Part shown: positions 10,865-21,041 of the stretch, in pieces
Position numbering within the stretch: position 1 is the stretch's first letter
How the letters are laid out: the number at the start of each line of letters is the position of its first letter
The notes under the pieces: model-generated
The model's input: the letters and a program-made list of their open reading frames with translations, nothing else
What the model was told of the DNA's origin: nothing
Databases searched by the model: none
DNA from: Lentinula raphanica
Lineage: Eukaryota; Basidiomycota; Agaricomycetes; Agaricales; Omphalotaceae
Assembly: GCA_027919835.1 (NCBI GenBank)
Contig: JANVFP010000068.1
Span: 1-29,185 of the forward strand
DNA: 29,185 nt
Direction of reading: 5' to 3'
Program-made: the position numbers and the translations under genes

Positions 10865-11764
10865 GTGAATCATCTTGGGCTCATCTTGGTCATTGAGTCG
10901 CAAATTTTCGAATCATGTATACGGTGGATGCGTGAAGATCCTCCCTCCAAGAGTACGTTTGCTTGTTTGCTTATCACTCTACTGAGTCTGTTCACATTTG
11001 CTTTCACAAGGTGCCAATTCTCCCGCGACCGCAGAGTACAGATCTTTGATCTCCCAATTCTATCTTAACTACGTTCTACTCGTACAGAGCTCGTTCGAGC
11101 TGCAAAATGCTCTCAAGAGGTCTCCAATGGACATGGGTCATTTCCTCGCACGGCGTCACTCGTGCGCCTCTTCGTGCGCAACGCTTGTCCGTGATCAGCT
11201 GGGTCCGACTGGATTGTTGGAGTACTCTCCGGACTCACATTTCGTCCAAACGTCATATGCGGTGCTCACGCTGCTCAAGGTACTGAGTTGTTTTTTCTAC
11301 ATTGACACTTCTGGGCTCACTGTCTTCCATACTACAGCTTATATGTCCCGAGTTCTCAGCCTACTTGGACAATGAACAGAGCACTATCACTCTGATTAAA
11401 GACGTAGCTGATGTCTTGGAATACAATTCCGTCAATTCCACACATGCCCCCGCTCTTGACAGCACGTTCTTGGAAGCCTTGATACCAGCAAGATTAGAAC
11501 AACCTTCCGAGGAAAACTGGCTCCTCCGACGCGCTGAACGGCGAAACAGCCTCCGCTGGCCATCAGGTGCACTTCCAAGACACTGTGATACGATCCACAC
11601 TTTGAATGAATGAGTTCCAATTCGAGGCAGAGATGGGTCCTGTCGCCGATGTGTCCACCTTTCTTCCTACAATGGTTCCGGATCCCATGGAAGATCCTGC
11701 TTCGGGGATGACGATGGATAGTGTTTTCAGCAGCAACTTTTGGGATAACGTTCTTGTACCTGGT
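10865..11764 (+). pseudogene. C-terminal fragment of a Zn2Cys6 fungal transcription factor
   Basis: Exons 11011-11279 and 11338-11764 join in phase across a 58-base intron; a piece ending at 10952 may be a further upstream exon. The reading LVRDQLGPTGLLEYSPDSHF, VQTSYAVLTLLK, then ICPEFSAYLDNEQ and LIKDVADVLEYN matches the end of the fungal-specific transcription-factor region. The tail MGPVADVSTFLPTM and SGMTMDSVFSSNFWDNVLVP is the usual C-terminus of that group (recalled, not searched). The Zn cluster and most of the middle domain are absent. Near 11601-11611 an AATG tetranucleotide is doubled (TTGAATGAATGAG); it shifts the frame, puts a TGA between LNE and FQFE, and removing four bases restores the expected reading. 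The fragment runs directly into the ELP3 piece. Confidence 0.7.
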
Positions 11765-11827
11765 AAGTTTTTGGTTACTCCCTCCACCCCACCCCACCCC
11801 ACCCAATTCTGCGTCCGGAATCTGTAG

Positions 11828-12063
11828 AGCTTTTACGACGCGACTATACTGCCAACGGAGGATCGGAAACTTTCTTTTCTTATGCAGGCCCGGAGAAAGA
11901 TATCCTTGTTGGGTTACTGCGATTGAGAAAATGCTTAGAGGAGGCGACTCTCCGTCGGAATAAGTGCGCAAGGAGGGCGACGAGGGAGGTCGTTCGAGAG
12001 TTGCATGTCTATTGCACGGCGGTACCCGTCTATGGAAGGGACCCCACCAATTTCCAACATCAG
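11828..12063 (+). pseudogene. ELP3: ELP3 C-terminal fragment, part 1 (split by transposon)
   Basis: After an acceptor at 11827 the frame reads [31 protein letters not shown], then [18 protein letters not shown] and FQHQ. This is the hallmark stretch of ELP3, the catalytic subunit of Elongator, within its GNAT-like domain just before the acetyl-CoA-binding part. It ends at a GTGAGC donor (12064) exactly where the next ELP3 block (GF.TLLMEEAERIA) should follow; that block is found at 23698, beyond the Plavaka element. The radical-SAM half is absent and the left neighbour is a transcription-factor fragment, so this is a truncated copy. A diverged Arg/Lys-rich insert replaces the normal sequence after LRKC, consistent with decay. 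Confidence 0.8.
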
Positions 12064-12173
12064 GTGAGCGAGAGCGAAGCTTTCTGAGTCAGAGGTTCAC
12101 CCTCAGAAGGCAGTCCTCGGTTCATGAGGCTTCTGTGGATGTGGCTTTATATTCATGGCTCGTCGCTTCCTTT

Positions 12174-12184
12174 CATCAGGAAAA
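12174..12184 (+). repeat. Candidate left terminal inverted repeat
   Basis: CATCAGGAAAA, perfectly complementary to 23648-23658. Eleven matching bases within about 100 bases of both expected ends is unlikely by chance. The family's ends are not known to me well enough to confirm. Confidence 0.4.
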
Positions 12185-12350
12185 AGTCTTTCACCTCAAA
12201 GTAACCTCAAGTTAACTGGGGTATAGGCTTTTACTTGGGTTACCCAAGTCACTCGAGTAGACTTGAGTCAACCTGAGTGACTTAGAGTAACTTGAAGATT
12301 GAGTCTATACTTAAGTTGATTCAGTTTGATTCAGCATACTTGAGTTGTAC
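12185..12350. repeat. Left subterminal repeat array of the Plavaka element
   Basis: Short degenerate units of the type ACTTGAGT and AACCTGAGT recur on both strands (CAAGTTAACT, TTGGGTTACCCAAG, CTCGAGTAGACTTGAGT, CAACCTGAGTGACTTAGAG). They are the same word family as the right-end array. Such arrays are the usual transposase-binding regions in CACTA-type elements. Confidence 0.65.
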
Positions 12351-12369
12351 AGAAGAAGTCCAATAATTA

Positions 12370-15300
12370 TTACTCTCTGTATAATGTCTTGTAAGTATAT
12401 AAACTACTCCAATTATTAACTAGAAAATGTGTCGCATGATCAAGAACATTAGAGGAAGTCCATATAGTATGTTTGGAACTATTTCTATCATGCCTAGGAA
12501 TAAGCATACAGCTTTGGCGTATATTGGACAAAGGAATAATAGACCAAGGAACAATACCGTCTATCAAAGGTAATTTATGGACACAGGCCATGTTGTGAGT
12601 ACTTTGGTCCACAAGAGTTTGTGTAGGAGGACTATACCATTCTATATATGCTAAAACAGTAGAAGGCCACCACGTAGGTGATGGACCTTTGTGAGAGCCT
12701 ATAAGGCTAAGCTGAGAAGGTAAACGAAAAAGAATTTTGACTCTACCAATTCTGGTACCAGAGAAGCTTGTAGCTTCAGCTGAATCTCCTGTGAGAACTA
12801 CCACTGTATCAAACCTACCACCTTTCAATGGGCTAGCCTTGACTACATCCATAAGAGTACTGTCTTCATCCAAAGTTTCTGGGGAGAACTTGAAAGAGTA
12901 GTAGACGTCCAAGTGATTGAAAGGCAATTGCTTGTATAGACTATCTTCCACATCTCTTCGATTAGAACCTGGCTTCAGCATAGCCAAGTAACGTTTGAGA
13001 TTAGAAGAGAAAAAAGGAACCCTATGGCCCAGCTCTATGGAAGATAGTGTTTTATTTGGAGCAGTGGGTTCTTTAGGTAGGAAGAGCCGTATATTTGATG
13101 CCTCAGATGAGTCCATAGGGAAAGAAGAAGTGGTAGAGTCCAAAGAGGAATTCTGGAAGCGTTGGCGCTCCAATATCCACGATAATTCCTTGTTAAAGGA
13201 CTGGACATTCTCCTGACGAGCCAACCATTTTGTCATTTGAGGAAATTCATCCCTTTTGTTAGATGCCCTCCATCCTTTTTTAGCAAAATCAATGTGAAGA
13301 CGCTCAAACATCTCCGTATTGTAGTTATCTGTACAACCAAAAAAGCGTATCATCTCAACATAATGTTGAAGGGAATGGAATTTGGGAATATTGAGATCCT
13401 CGTGAACAGAAAGATCGATAAATGATGCTTTCTTGGTGTGCCAGAGATTGAGAGAGTCTGTCATGTAGGATAGAGTATCCTCGTCGTGGGTAGTGTATTG
13501 AGCTAAGTAGATAAAATCTAAAATAGCTCTCACAGCAGTAAGAGCGTTCCTTGGCATATCTGATCCCACGAGGCATCCTAAAAGGATCTTCCCCATGTTT
13601 TTGCGCTCAGATCCAGATATTTGGGAAAGAGCTGATATGCCATTTTTGAAATGACGAACACCATAAGAAGGAGGAAGGCAACGTATTCGGCGATCTAACT
13701 CTTGGTTTCCTAGAATATCCTGACACCAAGAGATAAGGTGTTTGAGAACCCCTTGGTATAGTTGATGTAGAACGTCTGGTGTTATACTGAAGTGTATATC
13801 CGTAAAGGGAAGATCATCCCAAAAAGGACGGTAAACGTAGCCAGATACCTCCTTTTCCATACAGAAGGCAAAGTACTGGGAGGAAGAAGAAGTCGAGCTA
13901 CGAGCTTCAGCCATGACTTCCAGCGTCCACTCCTTCGTTCTCTTGGGAAAGCGATCTGGACTACTCAGGTCTGCAGCAGTTACCTGACACTTGGGACAGG
14001 TTCCGTACTTTGAACAAGTCACTAGACATTGTTCTGGAAAGTCTGCCACGTAGCTGGCAAGGATAGGATGCACTAGCCTGACTGTTCCATCCCCGCTGGC
14101 CAGCTCAACACCTAGTCTTCCAGCTTCCTGCAAAGGAGAAAAGATAATTCTCATAGCTTCGTGGAAAAGACGTTGATAACGTGAGCTGAGTTCTCTTTTG
14201 GGTAGAACGTCCTTGGCCATTTTGTCTACAGGCAGATAAGCGAGAAGAATACAAGCTTGCTGTGAAGGTTTTCTACGTAGAGCTTTTGGTATGTTGCCTA
14301 GAGTGAGATATACGGGATAGGCCTGCTTGCTACCGGAAAACTGAGTAAGCTGAGTTTTATCCGTGGCAATTATAAGAGGAGCTATTGTGGCACCCTCAGG
14401 CAGGAGTTTCTGCAGTTCCCGTTACGTCAAAAATGAAGTTAAGAGAGAAGAGATTCCTAGATCAACTCACCTGGGTAAACTGCCACCATTTTCCCTCCCA
14501 CATTTCCGAATAAACCCTCTTCTTCTTCTCTTTATCCTGAAAAATCTTCTTCGGCTTATATACCAGATGGTCTGCAAGGGCAGGATCTCCCCACAAGCTT
14601 TGAACACACTCTAGGATATCTCTATGGCGAAGAATGAAGTCATCATCAGGTTGATCCTTGAATCGCAGCTTCTTGACTTTCCACTCTCCCGCTCTTGGCC
14701 TGAGGGCATCTATTTTCTTGTGAAGTCCTGCGATATTGGTATAGGATAGACCTAGTTTATCTGTAACCTAGACAAATATTTTCAGGGTAAGAGAGAGCGA
14801 ATAGAGAGGTTTTCCTTTGACTTACACCAGGAATAGACAACAGGCGATCCAGAGATTTGTGGCCTATACCGTCTTTCACAACCCATTCAGCAATTCTCCA
14901 GTCCATTTCAGAGGCAAAGGGGGCAAAAGCAGTGTCTGGAAGAGGAGAAGAACCATCCATAGGGTGATCGACATCTAGATTATGGGCCAGTCTCCAGCGA
15001 GTTTCTAAAGAAGAATCCATACGAATAACCTTTCCAGCTTGTGGGTCTTCCTCTACAACTCTATCCAATGAATCTTCATCGTCATCCAATGTTCTGAGCT
15101 TGGCACCTAGTTGTCTTTCTAGAAGGGAGTGGCGAGAAGCCAAAGTGTTGGGTCCAGGTCCTGCTTCTCCTATGTCCAGCTGGTGATCTACTGCCACAAA
15201 GTGGAAAAGATCGTTCTCCTCCTCTAACTCCTGTAATAGATCAGCAGTCTCCTCTGGGAGAAGCAGATCCTCCTCTTCCCTTGCCATAGCCTCCTTTTCT

Positions 15301-15443
15301 AGCCATTCCGTCTGAAGAACATTATCTAGAGCAGCAGTCTTCTCATAGTTTCTGAACCAATGGCAGCTTTTAGCTTGAGAGAGATGCATGTTGAGAGATT
15401 TTTGAGTGTTGAACACTCTGCCACAATTCGCAGGACACTCCAT
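12370..15443 (-). CDS. Plavaka-family transposase
   Basis: Three exons: 15443-14826, 14767-14471 and 14409-12370, with introns of 58 and 61 bases; phases fit exactly and give 984 aa. The N-terminus is a zinc-finger-like motif (Cys3, Cys7, His20, His28), followed by an acidic linker. The core follows the Plavaka order: FASEMDWRIAEW, GLSYTNI, DILECVQSLWGDP, EMWEGKWW, then LIIATDKTQL with Asp near 322, ELASGDGTVRLVHPI, ASYVADFPEQCLVTC, a CPKC knuckle near 443-446, SITPDVLHQLYQGVLKH near 515, and EMFERLHIDFAKKGW with Glu near 671/674. Acidic residues of the RNase-H-like core are present and there is no frame damage, so it is probably functional. It would bind the subterminal repeats and cut and paste the element. 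The Met codon at 15443 begins the zinc finger. Confidence 0.9.
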
Positions 15444-15858
15444 GAAAAATCAGATAAAGAGAAGATACGAAGAAGATATGCTTAGTAAGCTACTGGGCTC
15501 AGTAGTTTAACGCCCGTCTAACGCCCGTTTAACGCCCCTCTTATTGCTCTTTTACTTCTCCCTCTTTTAGTCAACCCTCACTTAAGTGTTTGGTATATCT
15601 AGATCAAGTGAAGGAAGGTAAGCAGCAGCTGTGGAGGAGTGAATACAGGACCTACCCTTGAATCTGGACGAGCGTTGTCAAAGTCCTTACTGGCCAATTT
15701 TTGATTCTCAAGACCTCACCGGCCAATGTAGCTAAGGCCACTACCAGCAACAGAATCCACCAGAGGTAGAACCCAAAGAAACAGCCGCGGTTTCTTCAGA
15801 AGAGGCTGTGGTAGGGAGAAACACCACCGAAGTTCCTACGATGTGACAATGTGCTTTA

Positions 15859-16373
15859 GAACGACGTTGACGTTCGTACGGTCGTATGAAGTTGACGCGA
15901 AAGTCGTAAATGTACGACGTTCGTACGACGTTGATGTTTGTACGACGTCGGTACGCATGTGCGTTAGAACGACTCGGCGTTCGTCGTGGTATGCGTGTAT
16001 GCGACACCCTAGGTAGGCTGAGGAAGGAGGGGAGAACGACGTTGACGTTCGTACGGTCGTACGGTCGTATGAAGTTGACGCGAAAGTCGTAAATGTACAC
16101 CCTAGGTAGGCTGAGGAGGAGGGGAGAACGACGTTGACGTTCGTACGGTCGTACGGTCGTACGGTCGTATGAAGTTGACGCGAAAGTCGTGAATGTACGA
16201 CGTTCGTACGGCGATGATGTTTGTACGACGTCGGTACGCATGTGCGTTAGCTAACGACTCGGCGTTCGTCGTTCGTCGTGGTATGCGTGGTATGCGACAC
16301 CCTAGGTAGGCTGAGGAAGGAGGGGAACGTCCCTGAACGACGTTTGTACATGTGCGTTAGAACGACTCGAAGA
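15859..16373. repeat. CpG-rich tandem repeat with growing GTACGGTC tract
   Basis: Copies start near 15859, 16035 and 16127 with ACGACGTTGACGTTCGTACG, followed by AGTTGACGCGAAAGTCGT, and end in CACCCTAGGTAGGCTGAGG. The second lacks the middle part. A truncated fourth copy follows to about 16373. The CGTACGGT unit inside occurs once, twice and three times in successive copies. Confidence 0.8.
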
Positions 16374-16445
16374 GGTGGAAGGGAGGAAGGGAGGAAGAGG
16401 TGGAAGGGAGGAAGAGGTGGAAGGGAGGAAGAGGTGGAAGGCTGG
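16369..16445. repeat. Purine tract of GGAGGAAGAGGTGGAAG units
   Basis: Almost pure G/A on the plus strand, built from three to four imperfect copies of a 17-18 base unit. Such mirror-like polypurine tracts can form triplex or G-rich structures. Confidence 0.7.
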
Positions 16446-16466
16446 ATGAAGAGGATCAAAACCCTG

Positions 16467-16515
16467 CCTTACGACGGCACGACGACGAGTGAGGTATCGT
16501 CGTGCCGTCGTAAGG
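16467..16515. repeat. Perfect 19-bp inverted repeat (hairpin)
   Basis: The arm CCTTACGACGGCACGACGA (16467-16485) is perfectly complementary to 16497-16515, with an 11-base loop. It sits between the divergent gene starts and is not near any gene end, so a terminator role is unlikely. Confidence 0.85.
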
Positions 16516-16740
16516 TATCCAGATCTGTTTTGAGGAAGAGAGTTAGTGGCGTCGTGGCGGGGTGAGTCAATGTCGTTGGCAGGGGAGAAACCAGGACAGA
16601 AGCTGGAGGGGGAAAGGGAAAGTTTAATTTGGCAAGGGGAATCTGCTTAAGAGAAAGGGATAACGTACCGCATTGACAGAGCAGTGAGTCCCCTTGCCTT
16701 TTCTTCACCGCGGGTAGTTCGTTTCGTAACCGCTGGGACT

Positions 16741-16816
16741 GAGTTTCGTCGCTATCGGTGAGTTTCGTCGCTATCGGTGAATTTCGTCGCTATCGGTGAA
16801 TTTCGTCGCTATCGTG
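16741..16816 (+). repeat. 19-base direct repeat, four copies
   Basis: The unit GAGTTTCGTCGCTATCGGT occurs four times head to tail; the last two begin GAATTTCG and the final copy has lost a G. The array lies about 390 bases upstream of the dioxygenase gene start. Confidence 0.85.
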
Positions 16817-17204
16817 GCCTTCCGTTTACCCTGGTTTCTTTTTTCCGTCGGCCGTGAGGTTTCTGAGCGAGAAAAAAGGTCGAGGGCCTCTGGCTCGACG
16901 TTCCTGCCCTCCTGGGTTGCCCCCAAACCTCTTCCTTCCTCTCACCCTATCCTTCCCTTCTGTCCTGTCCCTTGGTCCTTGTCCCTTCTCTTCTCCTTTA
17001 CGAGGGTGGCCTAGCGAGTTTGGAGAAAGAAGAAAGATCGTCAGAGAGATGAGAGAGAAAGGAGAAAGAGAAATGAAAAGCGCTTGACTCCCATGAGCGC
17101 TTAAGCGCCGAAAGAAGTCGAGCACGTGAACGAGTTTTTTTGCATCCCCTGCCGTCGTCGTTTCCTTTTTGAGCGACGACTCAACTTTTTCTCTTCCGCG
17201 CCCT

Positions 17205-20200
17205 ATGTCTTCTTCTCGTCCGCCTAGGCTTCTGCTCACCCCTGACCAAGAAATTTTCGTCGTGCAATTATTGACTCAGCACTCTCACCTTTTGCCCCCT
17301 CGTCTTCGACTGATTCCGTCGCAGCTGAACCTCACTGAAAACCCCGGCCCCGGCTCTAACCTTTTACCCTCCGGGTCTTCCTTATCGGCTTCGTTGTCGT
17401 TGTCGTCGTCAAAGTCGTCGTCTTCTTCTGCTTCGTCCACTTCGACGTCTTCGTCCTCGCCGTCAACGTCTTCATCGTCGACGTCCACGTCTTTATCATC
17501 AACGTCTACTTCTTCATCATCCCCTTCCCCGTCTTCTTCGGCACTGTCCTCGTTGTCTAAGGCTCGGTCTTCCGAAGCTCCTGCCGAGGAGTCGCTGGCC
17601 GAACGTATCCGAGACTTAGAAAGAAGGGAGAGGGAAGTAGCGCGTAGAGAACAGGCTTTGGAAAGGTGGCAGGCCCTCGGCATCGGTCATTCGGCAGCGT
17701 CTCTCTCAGGTGAAGGCTTCTCCGAGGCCCAGGAGGGCTTGGTCTCCAGCTCTACTCTTTCTGGGGAAGGAGGAGCTGAAGAACTTTGCGACGATCTGAC
17801 GTCGCTGCCGGGACTCTTAGCCCACAACCTCAAACACTCTGCCGCTTCTTCGTCTGGCCGTGAGGAGAACGGAGATGCCGCGGATGCCGCGCCTGACGAG
17901 GTTCTTTCTTCTCTCCATTCTGACTGCCCGGAACAGGAGGGATCCCAGGACGACGGTCAAACGTTGGTAGATTCCGATTTCACCGATAAGTGGTTTCAAG
18001 ATCAAGCAGAGGTCTTCTCTCCTTCTGTGGAAGACTGGCTGGCAGATCAGGTAGAGGAGCAGGTGAGGGTGGTCCTCTGTTCTCTTTCCTCCTTTTAGCT
18101 AAACTACCCAAGTTCTGCTACAGCTCCCAATCTAATTCTCGTAAAAGGACGTGCTCTGACGGTGACCTAAACGACTCCAGCACCTCAAACTCCACCGGTA
18201 ATACAGAAGAAGACAACGTAGAAAGGGGTATAGGAAACGGGGGTTCTCAGACGGTAGAGGAGAACGAAGGTGGAGGTGGTGGAGGTAGGGGAGGAGGGGC
18301 AGATCCTGGAAGACCCGCTCATGCTTGTGCTCGTAACGGCAGGAGTGCGAGGGCTTCTAAGAGGCGCAAGACAGCGCATCATGCGCTCCAGGAAGACGTT
18401 CAGGAAGAGGAAGAGGAAGAGGAAGAGGAAGAGGAAGAGGAAGAGGAAGAGGAAGAACTGGAGGAAGAGGAGGAGAATTCCCCTGGAGAAGATTTCGAAG
18501 CAGCTCACTCAGGCTGGCAAGTTTCCTCTACCCCTGCTCCTTCTAGCAAGGAGGTTCGCAACTCAGCTACGCTATTGCTTCTGGAAATCGCCATGGGTGA
18601 GGGAATGTGGATAGAGTCTTCCTGTTGTGATGTCTGGATAGACAAGCTTCATAACGCAGTAAAGGGCAAGCAGTGGGATGAGGAAGTTTCTGTGGAGAGC
18701 GGAAACCTTACAAATCTAGCTAGACTCCTTAGACGCTCGGAGGCAGCGGAAGTAGGAGTGACCTTCGTGCGTATGATGATGGAGTTGATGTTTGCTGCCA
18801 AGATCAACAGGTAGGTCTTTTCCTTTTTCTCTACTGAGGATCGAAGTTTAACTAGACGCCCCTAGTATTCTACATCATCAGCGTTTACTTCTCAATGAAG
18901 CAGGCAAAGTAGAAAAAGCCAGTTTACGTCCTGTTTTGGGTAGACTCATGAAGGAACAAAACATTGCTCTCAACACTTTGCTTGCTTGGTACAGTGCGGG
19001 ATCTAGATGGGGTAGGCTAGCAGCAGGAGGTAGGTCATATCACCTAAAAGTTGGGTATATCTTAAGGCTTTTTAGGAACGGTCTATCTTCTTATGATTAT
19101 TGCGAGCAAGCCAGGACTAGCAGCCAAACTGAAAGGAAGAAGAGTAACCTCTACAGCAATAGTAGATCTCACCAACCTTTTACGTTTTCCTACAAATACT
19201 TGTGAGTAGCGGGAAAGTTTAGGTTTTTCTCTAAGAAACTCAACGACCACAGACTTTCAAGACATGATACAACTCAACCTAGTGCCGTTGATGAACAAAT
19301 TAGCCACTAGAATTCCTTTTCAGATTCCCACCTTATTTCACCTGAAAGTCAGGAACTACTTTAGCATCCGGAAGACTTTGGACTGTAGGGACTTAGCAGG
19401 TAACGATAACTACTTTGAACGTTTCTTTCAAAGGTAAGTTCAAGATATTTCTTCAAGCCTGCATATCTCTCTAAGACGTTCTAGAACTGCTACACCTTTG
19501 CCCCGTTTGTCCTCTTTCTGGCAGGCTCTACTAAACGCTTCTTCTGGAACTGGCGCTTCTCTTTTTTCCCTTCATTATATGACAAGGTCTTATCTATCTT
19601 CATCTTTCGAGGATTCTGATTCGGAGGACGAAAGATTACAAGTCTCCACCCAAAGCTCTAGCCTACCTATTTTCGTTCAAAACTATGACTCTAGACAGGG
19701 AGTCGATGTTCTATACTCTACTTTTTCTTACGCTAAAGCTGCCGAGGGAAAGAAAGCTCCTTTTCCCAAGGGAAATCGTCAATCTTGGACTGAAAAGTAT
19801 CGTCAGCAAGCAGAAAAGGAATCATTATCGATAACCTGGAGGATTTAGCTATAGGAGTAAGTGTTGTTTTATAAGTAGCTTTGTTTTGTTAACGCTTTGA
19901 CTGCTGCTAGATGAGGGAAAGGTTCTACGATGATCATGAGGTTACGGGAACTCCTGGAACCTTCAAGAATAGCCAGAAATGGCTTAGGGTTTCTAACACT
20001 TTGATAAACAGGTAATTTGAAGTTTTTCACAACGTTCTGTTCTACATTAAGACAAATTGTAGCAGGGAGATCTGTCTCCTGGATTCTGACGCCAAGCTCA
20101 TATGTTACAGCAACGGAACTTTAAGTTCCTTAGAGCGAGGGCGCCTTCTCACTGCTCTCATGTTATTTTTCAATACGGAACCTGGGGGAGTCAAGCTCAT

Positions 20201-20940
20201 CAGTAGAAACGCCTCAGGAAGGACTCATAACATGTTTACTACTTTTCATTTTTCTACTTGGGGAAGATATGGCCAGAACGTGAGTTATCAAACATCCCTG
20301 ACTCGATTGCGACTAATATTCAGAAGGGATTGGGAGCACCCCCCGAAGTCCATCCTTTCTTTCTGAGAAGAACCAAAGGAAGCAAGACCAACACCTCTCA
20401 ATTCTTCATGAGATCCTCCAAGGATCTTCAAGTTTTCGCCGATTTGTATGATCTATTGTGTGAGGTATTAGGAGAGGTTCTCCAGAAAATAGTCTCAAGA
20501 GTGCGTTGGTTTATTTATACTTTTTCTTGACTTTCTCAGACAGATTTTAGGCGTTGACTTTGTTTCCCAAAGAGCTTAAGGATGTAGAGGCTAACGTGGA
20601 TATATTTCCTCTCAACGACAATTCTCCTGTTAAGCCCTTTACCAGTTTTGTTCTCAACGTAAATGTGGAGACAGTTGCCCATAGGGACAATGGTGACAAC
20701 AGTCTTTGCATCGTTCTGGACTTGGGCAATCATTCAGGTGGAGGCTTGTGTTTGTTCGAGCCGAAGATAGTACTGGAACTTACACATGGAGACTGGGTGA
20801 TCTTTCCTTCCAAGAGCTACACTCATTTCAACTTGAGATATAGTGGTATGAGGTGTTCTGCAGTTATTCACTCAGATAAAGACGGAATCTCCTATCAGAA
20901 GGATGGAAATGGATGGGACGGTAACCAATACGTCTTGTAG
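17205..20940 (+). CDS. Tet-like 2OG-Fe(II) dioxygenase gene (TET/JBP), one frame break
   Basis: Ten exons: 17205-18062, 18113-18810, 18866-19029, 19076-19201, 19262-19433, 19485-19856, 19911-20011, 20066-20279, 20324-20500 and 20551-20940, with introns of 44-60 bases. The protein is about 1090 aa: Ser-rich N-terminus, short coiled coil, poly-Glu tract, a conserved helical middle (SLRPVLGRLMKEQNIALNTL; HLKVRNYFSIRKTLDC), then the dioxygenase domain. The last exon has VAHRDNGD (His and Asp Fe ligands, 20680-20688), GGGLCLFEP, THFN (third ligand His) and RCSAVIHSD (Arg for 2-oxoglutarate), as in the Tet-like domain of mushroom transposons. Exon six needs one extra base near 19811-19820 to pass from KYRQQAEK to IIIDNLEDLAIG; no intron of acceptable length fixes this. 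Expected role: oxidation of 5-methylcytosine in DNA. Confidence 0.8.
17385..17540. repeat. Ser-coding low-complexity tract
   Basis: TCGTCG, TCTTCT and TCAACGTC units encode a Ser/Thr run near residues 60-115 of the dioxygenase gene product. The tract probably arose by replication slippage and is likely a disordered linker. Confidence 0.7.
18402..18477. repeat. GAGGAA microsatellite encoding poly-Glu
   Basis: A run of GAGGAA hexamers within exon two of the dioxygenase gene encodes about 20 consecutive Glu residues, followed by another Glu block after a Leu. Length variation here would stay in frame. Confidence 0.85.
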
Positions 20941-21041
20941 TCACATGATTTTATAGTAACTTTGTTGATGTCACAAATTGAAACACGCTTCTTTCTTTCT
21001 TTCTTTCATCTCACTTTCTGCTAAGTCTTTTATTTTTTCTC

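Larger units (their letters stand above)
15444..17204. promoter_or_regulatory. Divergent promoter region packed with CpG-rich repeats
   Basis: This 1.76 kb gap separates the starts of the transposase (minus) and the dioxygenase gene (plus). It holds CpG-dense tandem repeats (15859-16373), a purine tract, a hairpin and a 19-base repeat array, each listed separately. Further right, 16820-17160 is pyrimidine/purine-biased with no coding family. Because both genes must start from here, it is probably their shared regulatory region; no specific box can be assigned. Confidence 0.55.

Noticed and set aside
11783..11803. CCCCA repeat that could suggest a telomere-like tract
   Set aside because: It is only about four units inside the 11765-11827 intron and does not match fungal TTAGGG telomeres.
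15741..16241. Minus-strand frame of 166 codons with repeated YDFRVNFIRPY
   Set aside because: The repeats come from the CpG-rich tandem array and there is no start or splice context, so this is repeat DNA that happens to be open.
17320..17352. An ENPGP sequence near residue 45 of the dioxygenase gene, resembling a 2A ribosome-skipping peptide
   Set aside because: Only NPGP matches. The upstream Asp and Glu of the 2A consensus are missing and the site is in the N-terminal part, where skipping would make little sense.
17285..17683. Long Asp/Glu-rich frame on the minus strand
   Set aside because: It is the antisense of the Ser-coding low-complexity tract of the dioxygenase gene.
18050..18125. 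An apparent frame mismatch after exon one of the dioxygenase gene
   Set aside because: Using the acceptor at 18111-18112 gives a 50-base intron with correct phase; the more obvious acceptors at 18098 and 18123 do not fit.
20258..20330. A second apparent frame shift in the dioxygenase gene after GRYGQN
   Set aside because: A 44-base intron with GTGAGT donor and TTCAG acceptor (20280-20323) restores the frame exactly, so no mutation is needed.
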